The notes under the pieces: generated by a model
The model's database searches: none
What the model was told of the DNA's origin: nothing
The model's input: the letters and a program-made list of their open reading frames with translations, nothing else
From: Sabethes cyaneus
Lineage: Eukaryota; Arthropoda; Insecta; Diptera; Culicidae
Direction: 5' to 3'
NCBI RefSeq assembly: GCF_943734655.1
Contig: NC_071354.1
Location: 79,111,822-79,175,821 of the forward strand
DNA: 64,000 nucleotides
Made by a program: the position numbers and the translations under genes
In this document: positions 12,261-24,025 of the stretch, in pieces
How positions within the stretch are numbered: the stretch's first letter is position 1
How the letters are laid out: the number at the start of each line of letters is the position of its first letter

Positions 12261-13038
12261 ATATAATATGAATATATGGTACTACCACCTGCCTTAGCAG
12301 AACATCCGTTCATAGCAATGAGCCTATCATGTCAAAAAGAGTTAAACATATTCAACGATTGGTCATGCTTCCCAACTCTTGTATGAAGGGCCAAAAGGGA
12401 ATTGGTCGATAAGCAACATCACTTACACGTACCAGGGATTTAGAGAATCTCCTTCCAAGGGCTAAGTCACCTGAGTCAATCGTTGAATAAACCGTCTTAA
12501 TGCAGAATGACTCTAGCAGGTGGGGAGAAGAGCCCGCTCATTATCCACGACGTGTTGTTAATCGGGCCAAGATTAACCCTAGAAAGTTGACTGTTTCACT
12601 CTCCCTAGGCCCACCGCTTCAAACAAGTGCTCTGATGGTCCCTCCCTCTTCCCGATTCTAGTTTATTTATGAAATGTGGTATATATGGGTAAAAATAGAA
12701 CAATCTCACCATCAGTCCTTAGAATGGAATAGAGTTGCGTCCTTTTAGTTTCCATAAGTGCTTCTAATAATTAATTTAATTTTTCTTCTGGTATCCAATA
12801 TCCATGTGCAGTATTAACACTCGTATTGGCCAAAGTTTTCACAGATCGTGTGGCTCCACTGTCTGCCCAAAACCTCGATTATGAGATCACGCAGCCGGGA
12901 ACCACACAGTATCGCACCTCCTAGCTTGGCTACTCAATAGAGCATTACCGGGTATGGCTACGTGGAGGCGCTAGGTAGGGGCTTGGGATAGCTAGAGCTA
13001 TATTGGACGCTCCTCATTTGCCTTCCCCATTTCATACC
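12261..13038. mobile_element. 778-bp insertion with 23-bp TSD
   Basis: The 23 bases at 12238-12260 (cgggtaag...aaaacga) are repeated exactly at 13039-13061, on either side of a non-purine block. A direct repeat of this length fits target-primed retrotransposition (LINE, SINE or processed RNA). The insert has no long open frame and no known RT motif. AT-rich sequence next to the left TSD could be a 3' tail, which would put the insert on the minus strand. The source family is unrecognised. Confidence 0.75.
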
Positions 13039-13280
13039 CGGGTAAGAAAATAACAAAACGAGTGAAAAACAAAATGAAGAACAGGACTAAAAACAAGTAA
13101 CAAGTAAACGTGTAACATGAGACATAAAGAAAAGAAAAACTATAGAAAAAGAGGGAAAAGAGTGGGAGCGGAAACTAAGCAAACGGTACAGAAAAGCGAA
13201 AAAACGAAATAAAACGTGAAAAAACGAGACTGGAAAAGAGAAAAAAATGAACAGAAAAGAGACGCAACGTGTGAGTGAAT
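13039..13280. repeat. Purine-rich satellite, right part
   Basis: Continuation of the array at 11451-12260 with the same strand bias, interrupted by the 778-bp insertion. Confidence 0.65.
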
Positions 13281-13334
13281 AAAACGAACACTGTCAATCC
13301 AAGTTGAATGTAAAACTTGTCTAATATATAAAAA

Positions 13335-14510
13335 CGTGTCTAATTTCGTGTCCACATCCGGTTGAAATCCAAATGCAGCTTTAATTTAATGTTCAGTGTC
13401 AAGTTCATTTTTATTTTCAATTGCATGTCCGATTTTGATGCATGTATAAATTGAAATTCAATAGAACACCACACGAATCGTTGCTTTTCAAGAGATGGCG
13501 CTTTTCTAAAGGCAATAAAATCAAAATTTCTCACCTATTTGTGTTTAACTACCTAAAAACCTATCACTAATCACATTTTAATAAACTTTTCCCATACCTC
13601 TCCATAGCATTTTACTACCATTCTTCCTTGAGCCCAGAAAAGTGATTTTGATACCATACGAGAATATATTTGCGACATTTCAATTCGAAGAAATTAAATT
13701 TTACAACATGAACGCGATAAATAAAAACAATGTTTGACAACTATTTATTGGTTCAGGTGTCAAATGTTATATTGAGATTAGCGATAAACACAAATAAAAC
13801 TGAGATGCATGAGAGAGTACTGTTACTGCGCTGAGTAAATTTATTGTCGCGCCAAATTGGGCTGTTTCCAATGTGTACAATAAGCGTTACAAAGTAACGA
13901 CATCTGTTGTATTCAACAGGAAAACATTGATTGTTTCCAGCATACTCTCACACATGGCGCATGATGAAACCACGCCAACTTTTGGTCTTTTTATCAGAAA
14001 CGAGAGGATGTGTCCTATTTCAAATGTAATTCCATTTTATAGTCACATCCAAGTCCAATTTAAATCTAATTTGCGTCCAATTTCAATTCCAATCTTAAGT
14101 TTAATTTCAAGCAAAATTTCAAATCCAATTTCAAGTCATATTTCATCTTTAATTACAAATTCAAGTCCAAATCAATACCAATATTGAGTGAAATTTCTAG
14201 TACAGTTTTAAATAAAAACTTCAGTCCGCTTTCTTGTCTAATTCCAAGGAAACCTTCCTGTCAAAATTACTCTAAATATAAATCCAATTTAGAATCCAAT
14301 TTTAAGTCCAATTTCCAGTCCATTTTAAAGTATGTATATAAAAAAGCCCAAATTAGTTTAAAATCAAGTCTAATTTAATGTCCTACGCCAAGTCCGAATT
14401 CAAGTCTAATTTCAATTTTAACCAGTCAATTTCAAAAATAGTTCCAAGTCTAATTTATATTCCAATTTCAACTTTGATTTTAAATTCAATTACATCCAAA
14501 TGTTCCGAGT
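13335..14510. repeat. Degenerate 12-bp-unit minisatellite
   Basis: Loose tandem copies of a unit near aagtccaatttc, clearest at 14040-14200 and 14270-14500, with weaker traces from 13335. Non-repetitive sequence of unknown type occupies about 13560-14030. Translations are meaningless. Confidence 0.6.
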
Positions 14511-14650
14511 TTTCAGGCTAATCGGCCGGTATTTTTGTCATAAGTAATAATCCTTAGCCATCCTTCGATTTCAAGATTTTTTTAGAATAAAACATTCTTT
14601 TAAAAGGTCGGTTGTCCCACCTTTTGTTTATGACTGGGCACGCTAAATCT

Positions 14651-15031
14651 TCCCAGCTAGCACCAACTCGTATATGAATGTACGAAAACTATCGTAAATA
14701 TCTCCTAACAAACTCGAAATCGTACCTAAAGCTGGATAAAGTGGGATCAAGTTGATTTTCTGTCGTATATGATGATAATGACTGACATACTACGATTTTC
14801 AGTACAAAATCGTAGAGTAGTACGGAGCGACTCGCGCTTAATCGGATATTATCGTATATAAATACTTATATAGTCGTAACGCTCAAAATTATTCGTAATC
14901 ACGTATATCGCCTCCAAAATAGTACGGATATGCCAATTTTGCGCATGAAATACGATTTATTTAACATGTATATCTGTACGTAATGCTGATTTTTACCTTT
15001 TTTATACGTATGAAAATGGGTTAATTGGGTA
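14651..15031. mobile_element. MITE, ~380 bp, family of 30180
   Basis: Begins cccagctagcaccaac and ends aattgggta. It is the inverted counterpart of 30180-30548, sharing gcgactcgcgcttaatcgg, acgtatatcgcctccaaaatag and many other words. The right inverted end has decayed. No coding. Confidence 0.75.
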
Positions 15032-17862
15032 TGTACCGTCAGTTCTTCGTTTACAGACCTGTCAAGCCTGTCAAGAGAAGGGCTTATTTTCATTACTGAA
15101 ATCACCATCCTTAAAATGTCGAAAACATTTCCTACACAATTTATCAGTAGAAGTACTGACACCATAAACTTTCACAAATATACCATGCGATTCAGTTTTA
15201 TTTTTTCCAATTGAAATGAAAAACTATGTTTTCCCACATATGCTGCTTAGTTAGCTGAAAGTTGGACATTTTCACAACAGCAAACAAAAAGGTTTACCTA
15301 TTTAATATTCGATGTAAACAGAAGATTATTGATTGATGATTAACCTCTCTAAAACCACCACCGAGATCAGCTGTCCCATAAAACATCCGTAACAGTTAGA
15401 ACTATCTCTTAAAAACAGAGCAAACTAATTTGTACATCCAATACATATTTCGACGCTTGCACACACCTGGTAGCACTCAAAAGTCAGTATATCACACATC
15501 TGCTAACTATTTAGGTATTCATAAAATTCAACCAAACGACTCATGTTAGGATCGCCGCTTCAAAATGTTTGCAAACTAAAGTTGTTCTTTCAGAGCTCTA
15601 CTCGCCACTCGCCAGTGCTTGAACTAATTTCCTGACTAGCATGTTTTCACGGGTGACACTAATCATTATTATTAAATTCTCCGGCTGCCAATCAAGCTGC
15701 CTTGCATTGCATCCGTATGCATTAATGTAAATCTAGCTAAATAAATAACGACAGGATTTTGTACTGGGGATGGTGGAGTGCAGCCGGAAATACAGCTCAT
15801 AAGCACAAGCAAGATCCTCGGAGGTTTGCCAAGCTGAGCTGGCTAACTATCGTTTCGCTCTCTGCTGCCATGATGAAACACGACGATGCAACAACGCTTG
15901 AAAAACGATAATGTTTATTGCTGATGGGGTACTAACACCAACAGTAGTTCGATTGGACGAATGAATAGTACCGTGAAAAAATGCTTGGTTTGGACTCGAA
16001 GACTTCAACCACATACTGAAGTAGTATTTGAACTTTTTATGGTAGATTTCCGATAAAGGAGAACTTTCACTGTTGTGTATATGAAGAATGGAACCCTGAG
16101 TAAAAATGTAATCTTTTAGGATCGTATTTTGAGTGGAAAAAGTCTAGCATATCTCGTAAATATAACATAAAGCAACTAAAGAATCATTTACCCTGACACA
16201 GTAGGAAGCATCATGGGTGGTGCATGTTTGCTCGCGAAAAACGAAACTAGACAGACGGGTAGTGTCAGGACATCAGTATGTTTACCCTTTTCCGATCGCA
16301 ACGAACGAAACAAGGAGTAACTAAAAATTCATTAATCGTATCCGTTGCTGACACATTCGCCTAGTGTGCAATGTTACGTTAATAATAGGGTGAATCGAAC
16401 CGCAAAGGGTGACCAGCCAGCAATATAAGACACATCAATACACGTTAAAGATACGGGTTTAATTTCCATTTGTATTACGCAATGTTAGGGCTCATTCAAA
16501 CTATGTTGCGTTGTCGTCGGTGTAATTTCAGTAGATATAGCCATCGTGCAAAAAAAAGATGGCGCGATATTATCGGAGAAAATTGCTTATTAAGTATTGA
16601 GTTTCCAGTCGGAATTTGTTTATTTTTCCTGCTTTGTTTAACATGAAGGCGAAAGAATTTCCTTTCATCGATACGCTACGTTGAGCCTAGGCTGGGGATA
16701 ATCAGTAATCAATTTTGGGCGGAATGTTTGCTTAGCTGGGTTTAACGAGCAAACTGAAAATTAGGTCATGCCGTGTCATTTTTCATTTTATTCGGCTTAA
16801 ATAATAAAGAAATTCATATCTAAAGGCCGGTACATCAATCACTGCAAAAAACGACTTAATAAGCAAACTCAGGCGACAATAAAAGTCACACACTTTTTTT
16901 CTTAAAGGATATTCAATCAATCTTACAGCGCATGGAAAGCAGTAATCAGAAAGAAAAATCATGCAGCAAATACATGATGATAATGAAAAATGGCATAATA
17001 ATTTCAAGAATAATAAGTGTAAAAGTGTACCACATAAGTATAATTTATCACACAGCCAGTTTTCGTTTCAATAAGCATGTCACGAACTAACAAACATTCA
17101 ATGCAGGTGGTCCTAAATTATTCAAAACCCACACGGAATGATAATTATCAGTGCACACCGGTCAATTTTACAGCGCTTGCATGTTTAGCATTCCACCGCT
17201 GCAGGAATTGAGAATCCATGCGAAATCCCATACACCCATCTAAGCCAAGCTAAAGCTTGCGAAAAGCTTCTGTCGGCATAATCACGTGGTGTTCCTTTTT
17301 CCGAGCATCATCCGACCGGGCCGCACGTCAATCGTTACTATCTTCCCGCAGCTGCTGCAGCATAGAAGATACCTACATGACTTGGGCAGGTGAGGTGCAT
17401 TTTCTCATTCATCCTTGACGGAACCGTAAATGTCCCGGGGGATAATGCCTTTTCTTTCGTAACGCTACAACGCTTCGTGCTGGGTCACTTTCGACAGATG
17501 GAGATTGATGGCTGCATCGCACGAAGCCATCGCACACACCGGATGCATCTATGTAGCAGTCGGGTGCATCCGGTGCGATCTCATTTATATTGGATTCACG
17601 TATAAAGTTGTTATTTCTGTTCTGTTGCTCCATTTTCCCACACAGTGGCTTCTCAGTGGCTGGCGGCAGTAAAAAAAGCAGATGGAAGGTCATTCAAAAT
17701 TTGATCTTAACTCATGGGAGAGGAAAATGAGGTTATCAAAGATGGGATTTTCAGGTAGAATGGATATTTTATCGGTGCGCGTTGCACGGATTGCAAAGGG
17801 CCTGCAAGAGATTAAAAAAAAGAGCACAGTCGCTTCGTGCAACTTGATGACTTGATGAATTA
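15032..17862. other. No gene seen
   Basis: About 2.8 kb of intron-like DNA. GC-richer short stretches near 15750-15880 and 17240-17640 have no supportable exon. Confidence 0.4.
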
Positions 17863-18798
17863 AAGGGTGTCCCACATCAAATTGCACCACGGAAGAAACG
17901 CTGTAGAAAATTACCCATTGGGTATTTTCTCTTGGAAATTTGAGTAGAAGAAGTTTAGAATATATTGTTTTCACTCTATTTTTATCGCGGTCAGTTTTGT
18001 TGAAAATTGGAAAAAATGGAGTCATCCGAAAAGCAACGTCGCGAGTTTATTTTGCGCAAACACCTGGAAAATCCTCAACTCTCTCATCATGAATGATGAG
18101 ACTTAAGTCAAGGCGGACTTCCGGCAGCTTCCTGGGCTACTGTACTTCACCGCCCAGCACAAGTTTGATGTCCCGGAAGAAATAAATATGCAAAAACTTT
18201 CATAGTTTGCCAAGAAATACATCATGTGGCAAACGGAGTGTGCCTTTCGTGACTACCAGGACTGTAAACGGGCAGATCTACCTCAAGGAGTGTCCACAGA
18301 AGCATCTGCTTCCTCTGTCGGAGCAACACGACGCCCCTACGATCTTCTGGCCGCATCTACCTTCGTGCCAATATTCAAAGGATATATTGAGGTGGTACGA
18401 AGACAAAGTCACTTTCGTACCCAAGGACATGAGCACCTCCAACGCACCGGAACTAAGCCTCATCGAAAAATACTAGGCTATTATGAAGCAGGCACTACGG
18501 AAGGATCCCAAGGAGGTCAAGTCTGAGGAAGACATGAAGAAAAAGTGGATTTCCGTACAGATGAAGCTGCAGCTAGGTTGTACAAAACTTTTAGAGTGGA
18601 TTTAAGCGTAAGGTGCGAGCATACAGTTATTGCACAAACTATAGTTTGTGGTTATAGTATTGAAGCTGAATGAAACAAATATGCCAAAAGCTTACTAAAG
18701 GGTTATATTTTGTTGTCTGAAAGTTTGGGAAGGATCGGTCAATTAGGTAATTTTCTACAGCGTTTCTTCCGTGGTGCAATTTGATGTGGGACACACTT
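17863..18798 (+). mobile_element. Defective mariner element (DD37E-like)
   Basis: A 936-bp element bounded by inverted repeats of 53 bp with one mismatch (starting aagkgtgtcccacatcaaat) and TA on both sides (17861-17862, 18799-18800). The + strand carries remnants of an ITm-superfamily transposase. The start MESSEKQRREFILRKHL at 18016 is followed by a deletion of most of the helix-turn-helix domain. Next comes the catalytic block with the first Asp codon at 18095. The second Asp is changed to His (codon 18354, context FWPHLP). The Glu codon is at 18465, in LIEKY. Stop codons replace Tyr after NDET and Trp after EKY. Spacing of the second and third catalytic positions is 36 residues, apparently with one codon lost, hence DD37E-like. 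The terminal repeats are far better kept than the coding part, as in elements moved in trans. Confidence 0.9.
18016..18606 (+). pseudogene. Mariner-type transposase pseudogene
   Basis: Remnant coding part of the surrounding element. Recognisable blocks in order are the N-terminal start, DET.VKADFRQLPGLLYFTAQ, FVTTRTVNGQIYLKECPQK, the second-Asp region with D-to-His, VPKDMSTSNAPELSLIEKY, AIMKQALRKDPKEVKSEED and a basic C-terminus (KKKWISVQMKLQ). Two nonsense changes and the lost DNA-binding domain make it inactive. It would once have cut and rejoined DNA at the inverted ends. Confidence 0.85.
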
Positions 18799-18952
18799 TA
18801 CATTTCTAGGTTTTATTTCTGCAGTCTCAGGTTACGTTTGCGTAACTAAAACACTGTTGAGTTTCGCAAAAAGCTATAAAAAGACATAGAAAGCTTATTA
18901 TATTTAATTTTTCCTTTTAACTTTTAGTTTTTAACTTTAAACTTTTAACTGA

Positions 18953-19336
18953 TCGTACAAAACCACTTCATTTCCCAATACGTGTCAAGCCATTTCGTTC
19001 ATCTATGATCTTACTGATCCATATCATTTCATTTGACTATAGTCGTACCGAACCATATACTGCATTCACACTTCATGTTCCTGCCGAATCATTTTACTTA
19101 CCAATAGTCGTACCGAACTATTTCATCCATCTATGGTCGTACCGAACCATATGCTTTTTTATTCAACGATGATTTGGTTTTAGTTATCGACCATTTATGT
19201 GGAAGTGTTTAAGAAGTTTTCGATCAGTGAAATATTGAACTCTGTTGATTATGTTTCGGCTCACTGTTTACATTTCATTAGGCAAAAATCAGATATTTGC
19301 GTTATTCAACAATAAACGTATCGAAACATTTCATTT
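18953..19336. repeat. ~31-bp degenerate tandem repeat, left block
   Basis: Variants of gtcgtaccgaaccatttcat plus about 11 bases recur roughly seven times from 18953 to 19170. The same repeat continues at 20907-21200, so the LINE between them was inserted into one array. Units differ by substitutions and small indels. No spacers of constant length, so not CRISPR. Confidence 0.75.
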
Positions 19337-20892
19337 ACTTACTTATGTGACTATGTCTGCCGATATGGCAGAACAATGGGATCAAATCAGAGATCTCCAC
19401 TGCTGAGGGTTACCCGCCATGGTTTGTATCTGACGATAGGTTCTCGTCTACAGCGTGGATGTCGTTGGCTAGGCCTCGTCACCATGAGTCTCTGGGTCTG
19501 CCTCTTCTACGCTATCCTTGCGGATTCCTGTCGAGTGCTTCTCTGCAAATCTCGTTTGCTCCTTTCGTTCACGATTTTCTGTTACTATCGGCCGTTGATG
19601 ACATCGACGATGGCGTTCTTCAATGGATATCCAGTTGCGTTGTCTCCGCTGAGACGCAACACGTTTCACAGGCATACAGCAGTACGGATTTAATGTTTGA
19701 GCTAAAAATTCGGGTTTTCGTGTGTAAAATGATGAAGATGATTATGATGATGAAGGGCAAGACCCATATATCCGGATTCCAATAAACAATAAACAAAATG
19801 ATCTGGTATGAACGCCAAATGTTTCGCAGACCTGCAATGGCACCCCGGCCTTCCTGATCCATGTGACTATATCAGTCTTAGTACCATCATCGGGCGTTGT
19901 CTGACTACCAAGGTATTGAAAGACGTCTACCTGCTCAACTTGTTGTCCCGCTTCTGTGAATTAGTGGTATTGTCAGTGTTGACTACCATAGACTTAGTTT
20001 TTGCTACATTGACTGTGAGCCTGGGTGCTTTCGAAGAGGTCATCTAACTTGCTCTGCATACTTTTTCGGCGTTGCTCGAGCAAGACAATATCGTCGGCTA
20101 GGTTGAGGTCATTTAGCTGCTCCATTGTTAGAGGATTCCAAGGCAATCCTCGATTTGGTCAACTACCAATCACTTCAACTAATATCTCATCCATAACGAT
20201 GAGAAACAGAAGCGGTGATAAAACGCAGCCCTGTCTTTCGCCAGCAATAACCCTTATATACAAGACGCCGTCGTGCAAAACCTTGCACGAGAACGCCTCA
20301 TACTGAGACTCGATGAAATGGACTAGCTTATCTGGAACTCCTGGTACCTGGTTGGTTCCTCGTGGTTGAGTCGGTCAAACGTTTTTTCAAAGTTACCGAA
20401 GACTAGCAGAAGTGAGTCCTGGAATTCATTGATCTGCTCCAATATAATGCGGAGCGTTGTGATATAGTCTACACATGATCAGCTAGCACGGAATCCAGCT
20501 TACTGCAAGGTTATGCCTCGCCAGGTGATTTCCATTTGTTGTGCGATATTTCTCGCTGCCTTAGTGGTGCCAGGATGAATACAAAGATGCCGCTAAAGGA
20601 CAGAGCTGGTCCTCTACTGACTGACCGTACAGAACAGCTTAAGCGATGGACTCAACATTTTGAACAACTTTTCCGAGTTTCAAATGTCAGAGACCAACAT
20701 AACCAGCAGCGTATGACGCCAACAGTTCGTCGAATTAATCGCGACAACTCGGAGGCGCGTATCGCTGGATGAAATTGAAGGAGCCATCAAGAGTATGAAA
20801 TCCAATAGAGCGACAGTGTTTTAGCCGAGATACTCAAAGATGACCCGTCTTTGTCAGCCCAGATGATGCATCAGCATTTCAGCAATATATGG
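19337..20892 (-). mobile_element. LINE insertion with inverted 5' segment
   Basis: A truncated non-LTR retrotransposon lies between a 14-bp direct repeat (gaaacatttcattt at 19323-19336 and 20893-20906). From 19337 to about 20545 the element reads on the minus strand: 3' tail of AAGT units, C-terminal domain, RT core with AFDRL-, QGCVLSP- and ADDIVLL-like motifs (all degraded), back to a WRGITL block. From about 20550 to 20892 the more N-terminal linker (KMPLKDRAGPLLTDRTEQLK, then EIEGAIKSMKSNRA) reads on the plus strand. Opposite-strand 5' and 3' halves inside one TSD pair is the pattern called twin priming in L1. Stops and frameshifts throughout. Confidence 0.8.
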
Positions 20893-20906
20893 GAAACATT
20901 TCATTT

Positions 20907-21200
20907 GTCTATGGTCAAACCGAACCAGTCAATTCAGTGCCAAACAGGACCATTTTATTTACAGATTGTCGTACCGAACCATTTTAATTAAATGCCATGA
21001 AAAATTATTTTATTCACCAACGGTCGTACCGAACCGTTTCGTTCATCTATGATTGTACCGAACCGTATACTTCATTGAACAATGATTGTATCGAATCATT
21101 TTATTTATCAATTGCCGCACCGAACCATTTAATTCATATTTGGTCGTACCGAACCAACAATGAGTGTACCTAATTATTTCAGTTTATGACCATATAGAAA
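20907..21200. repeat. ~31-bp degenerate tandem repeat, right block
   Basis: About nine further units with the core gtaccgaaccatttcattca, continuing the array at 18953-19336 beyond the LINE insertion. Confidence 0.75.
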
Positions 21201-21503
21201 CATTTTGGTTACCACGAGTGGGTGAATGGGTCGTACGGGTATTCCGTTTATTTCCGGAGTTCGGAACATCTAAGTTTACCCATGATTCAATTATGTTGAC
21301 CATATGGAGCAAAGAAAATATGAAAATAAATAAACATTAAAAAAAATCATTCAATGGAATGGTCGAAAAAAATAAAGAAAGCAATGTAATAAAGAAGCAC
21401 TATAAAAAACCAGAGGGTTAGTGCACAAGACTCGACCGCATAGGTGACGTAGGACTGCGTAAGTCTCTTTGTCGTGATTGCAACATGTATCCATGCATGT
21501 AAT

Positions 21504-21632
21504 CAGGGATGGTTCGATCACTTTGGCTCAATTTTGATGCATTTGACAGTACCATCTCAACCGAGCAAAATTTGACAAAGTTTTGACATAATAATGAACC
21601 AAAATTGAGTCAAAGTGATCAAACCATCCCTG
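21504..21632. mobile_element. 129-bp hAT-type MITE
   Basis: Ends are inverted repeats of about 33 bp starting CAGGGATGGTT. Flanking octamers catgtaat (21496-21503) and cacgtaat (21633-21640) match at 7 of 8 positions, the TSD size of the hAT superfamily. No coding. Confidence 0.8.
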
Positions 21633-21984
21633 CACGTAATAATCGATTCTTCATGCTACATTCGTTATATGTAACAATTTATCAAAGTAGCATACATTGT
21701 ATACGTTCAATCCTCAATAGACTGCAGAATTATTTCCATGTGCAATTGAAAACAATTTAACAAAATCAAGAACAAAAGCAATTGCTTTCCTGTTACCTTA
21801 CAGAAATTAAAGATTGTTTTTATTGCCAATCGTTTCCCCACGTTGAAGGTATTTCACCAATTCGATCCCATTTTATCGGCAGCACACCTTTAAATGTTAA
21901 ACAATTTAAACACACCAATGAAAGGGCAAACATGCGCATCCATACAGAATTATATTATAACCGAACACTATACTGTAGCGCACG

Positions 21985-22290
21985 TTTTCACCACAGATAT
22001 CAAATCTGTCTAGGTTTAATCGTGTCGCCGTAAAGAATTTGATATCTATTGAGCTAAGGAACCTTTGTTATTTAATTGCGGTCGTAATAAATTTCGTTAG
22101 CACGAGAAGACTATCACGCTTTCTGGCGCACTTCCCAAGCAAGGATATCAAATTGGTCCAGGTTTAATCGCGGTCGTAAGAAATCTGGTTGAAACGAGGA
22201 GACTGTCATTTGTTCTGGCTTACTTCCCAAGCACAGATATCAAATTGGACTAGGTTCAATCGTCACAAAGAATCCTCGACCTGGTGGGAC
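21985..22290. repeat. ~100-bp tandem repeat, about 3 units
   Basis: The phrase agatatcaaat-tg-cta/ccaggttYaatcg recurs at about 21990, 22143 and 22237. It is followed each time by variants of gtcgtaa.aaat.tgg and acgag.agact.tca. Spacing is about 94 bp for the last pair and longer for the first. Non-coding. Confidence 0.6.
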
Positions 22291-23690
22291 AGGGAGATTT
22301 TGTCACTTTTTTTCTCTGAAACCACATTAAAACTATGATGCCGGCTTTTTCAACCAATCAGGGAGCGAGGATTTCTAGGTGGACTATGCTCTATTATTTC
22401 TAATTTTTCAATAGTGCACACTTAAAAACCAATAATTTTCTTTTTTGGTGTGGATGCGTAGAAGATTTTCCGATCGATTGGCGCAAAAATATTGGAAATC
22501 AGTCGGCAAACTGCTAAGCTATTAGCACTTAAAATCTTTTATATTTTCGTGGTGCTCGCATTTTTTGATTTTTTGGAATGACACCCCTTCCCAAATCTTG
22601 CCGTAAGACGTAGTCCTACGTCAAAAAACTACTATGAGTATTATTTTTCGTTTTTGCAATCGTTCCCGGCTTTCTAAGGCGATTCTTTCATGTAAACCTT
22701 AACAACCAACCTGAACAACGAATCTGATTAATTCTGTTAAAACAGGAACTATCCTGTTACGATCGCCATTTGTGCGAAGTCTATTTTACAGCTACGAAGA
22801 ATCGTCCAAGTCTTACTTGTTAACCAACTGCAAACAACTGACTGATCAGCAGTAATTTCCACCGTTTACTGTTTTACTTTTTCTGTCTTAGTTTTTACTG
22901 TTTTTCTTCATATTGCATTGTTTATGTCTTACTTATTAAGTCATTCGTCTTGACGTCTTTTCGTCTCACGGCAAATAGGGTATCATTCAAAGAAATTTCA
23001 AAACAAAATATGAGCGTCACCGTTAGGTTTTGAGCAGGGCTGTCCTGCACTCAGTGCATCGATTTTGCTTATTTAACTGTATCAGGTATCAGCATCTTTG
23101 GCTCGAGCAGCACGTTCCTTACAATCATATGGAAGATTTGTGCCTTATTTAACTGTAACATCTATGCCAAGCAAAATTCAAAACTATTATGCAGGGGGTA
23201 TTTATAGAGTCAATTATAATCCATAGTTATCCAATTATATATCATCCAAAAGTTAAAAAGTTAAAAGTTAAACAGCATATCTCGATGACGTCCAACCAGA
23301 TACAAATGCTGTTTTTAATAACTCTATTCAATAAAAAGAACAAGACTGAATAAAACATAAATTATCAAATCTCTACTAGCTTGGAAAAATCTGCATTGAA
23401 TAATTAAATCTTAAACAGTATCTAAGAAATCTAAGATAACAAAAAGAAATGAAAATAACCTTTATACTATTTTGACTTTAACAAAATCGTTTCAACTCCA
23501 GTTTAACAACGCAAAACTACAAAATTATCTAACTAGAAATTTGTTTTGAATTTATATTCTTGCTGTACGGTACGGTACCAACTACTACCCTCCTTGACCG
23601 TAATACGTACAATCCTAAGAACAGAACAAAAGACTAAATGATATGTAAGCAAAGTGAAATTTATGTAAGCAACTTAAAAATAACATTATA
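22291..23690. other. Repeat debris, no gene
   Basis: Contains the inverted counterpart of the 5763 near-palindrome at about 22600-22623. At 23030-23240 lies one arm of the foldback family at 37514 (cagggctgtcctgcactcag...gccaagcaaaattcaaaac). The rest is AT-rich and unremarkable. Confidence 0.5.
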
Positions 23691-23699
23691 AATGTATTT

Positions 23700-23790
23700 T
23701 GCCACAGTACCCCTTGAAAAAGACACCAACAAAGTGCCGAAACGTCGGGAAACGAATATTAACAGTTACAACTGAATCCAGTCGATAAAA
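23700..23790 (+). ncRNA. Degraded hammerhead-like motif (retroelement)
   Basis: The run cttgaaaaagacaccaacaaagtgccgaaacgtcggg is split here as: core-like cttgaaaaa, stem II gacac/gtgcc around an aacaaa loop, then gaaacgtc. Only the GAAA half of a hammerhead core is intact, so no ribozyme activity is expected. Similar gaaacgtcgg phrases are familiar from Penelope-like retroelement ends. The neighbour words ccagtcgataaaa recur at 54718 next to a second candidate. Confidence 0.3.
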
Positions 23791-24025
23791 AACACAACTT
23801 GCTACTTTGTCCTTTATTGTGCAAAGAATATTATCCAAATTCAGAATTATATGTTTCCATGAATTTAAGGGAAGTATTTTTGATTATTACTATCGATAAT
23901 ACTAATAATGATTTTATATTACTTTCTAAAAATCATCAGACACAATTAATTTGATTGAAATTACAGCTTGCCATCCGCACTGCAACTATTACTAATCAAA
24001 ACTCGCCACTTTCTTCCCTTTGCAG

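Noticed and set aside
11524..12313. Overlapping 60-177-codon frames on both strands
   Set aside because: Lys/Glu-rich on + and Phe/Ser-rich on - follow directly from the purine tract. No domain, no start context.
18953..21200. CRISPR-like repeat array
   Set aside because: Repeats are degenerate, spacers are neither unique nor of constant length, and the genome context is eukaryotic.
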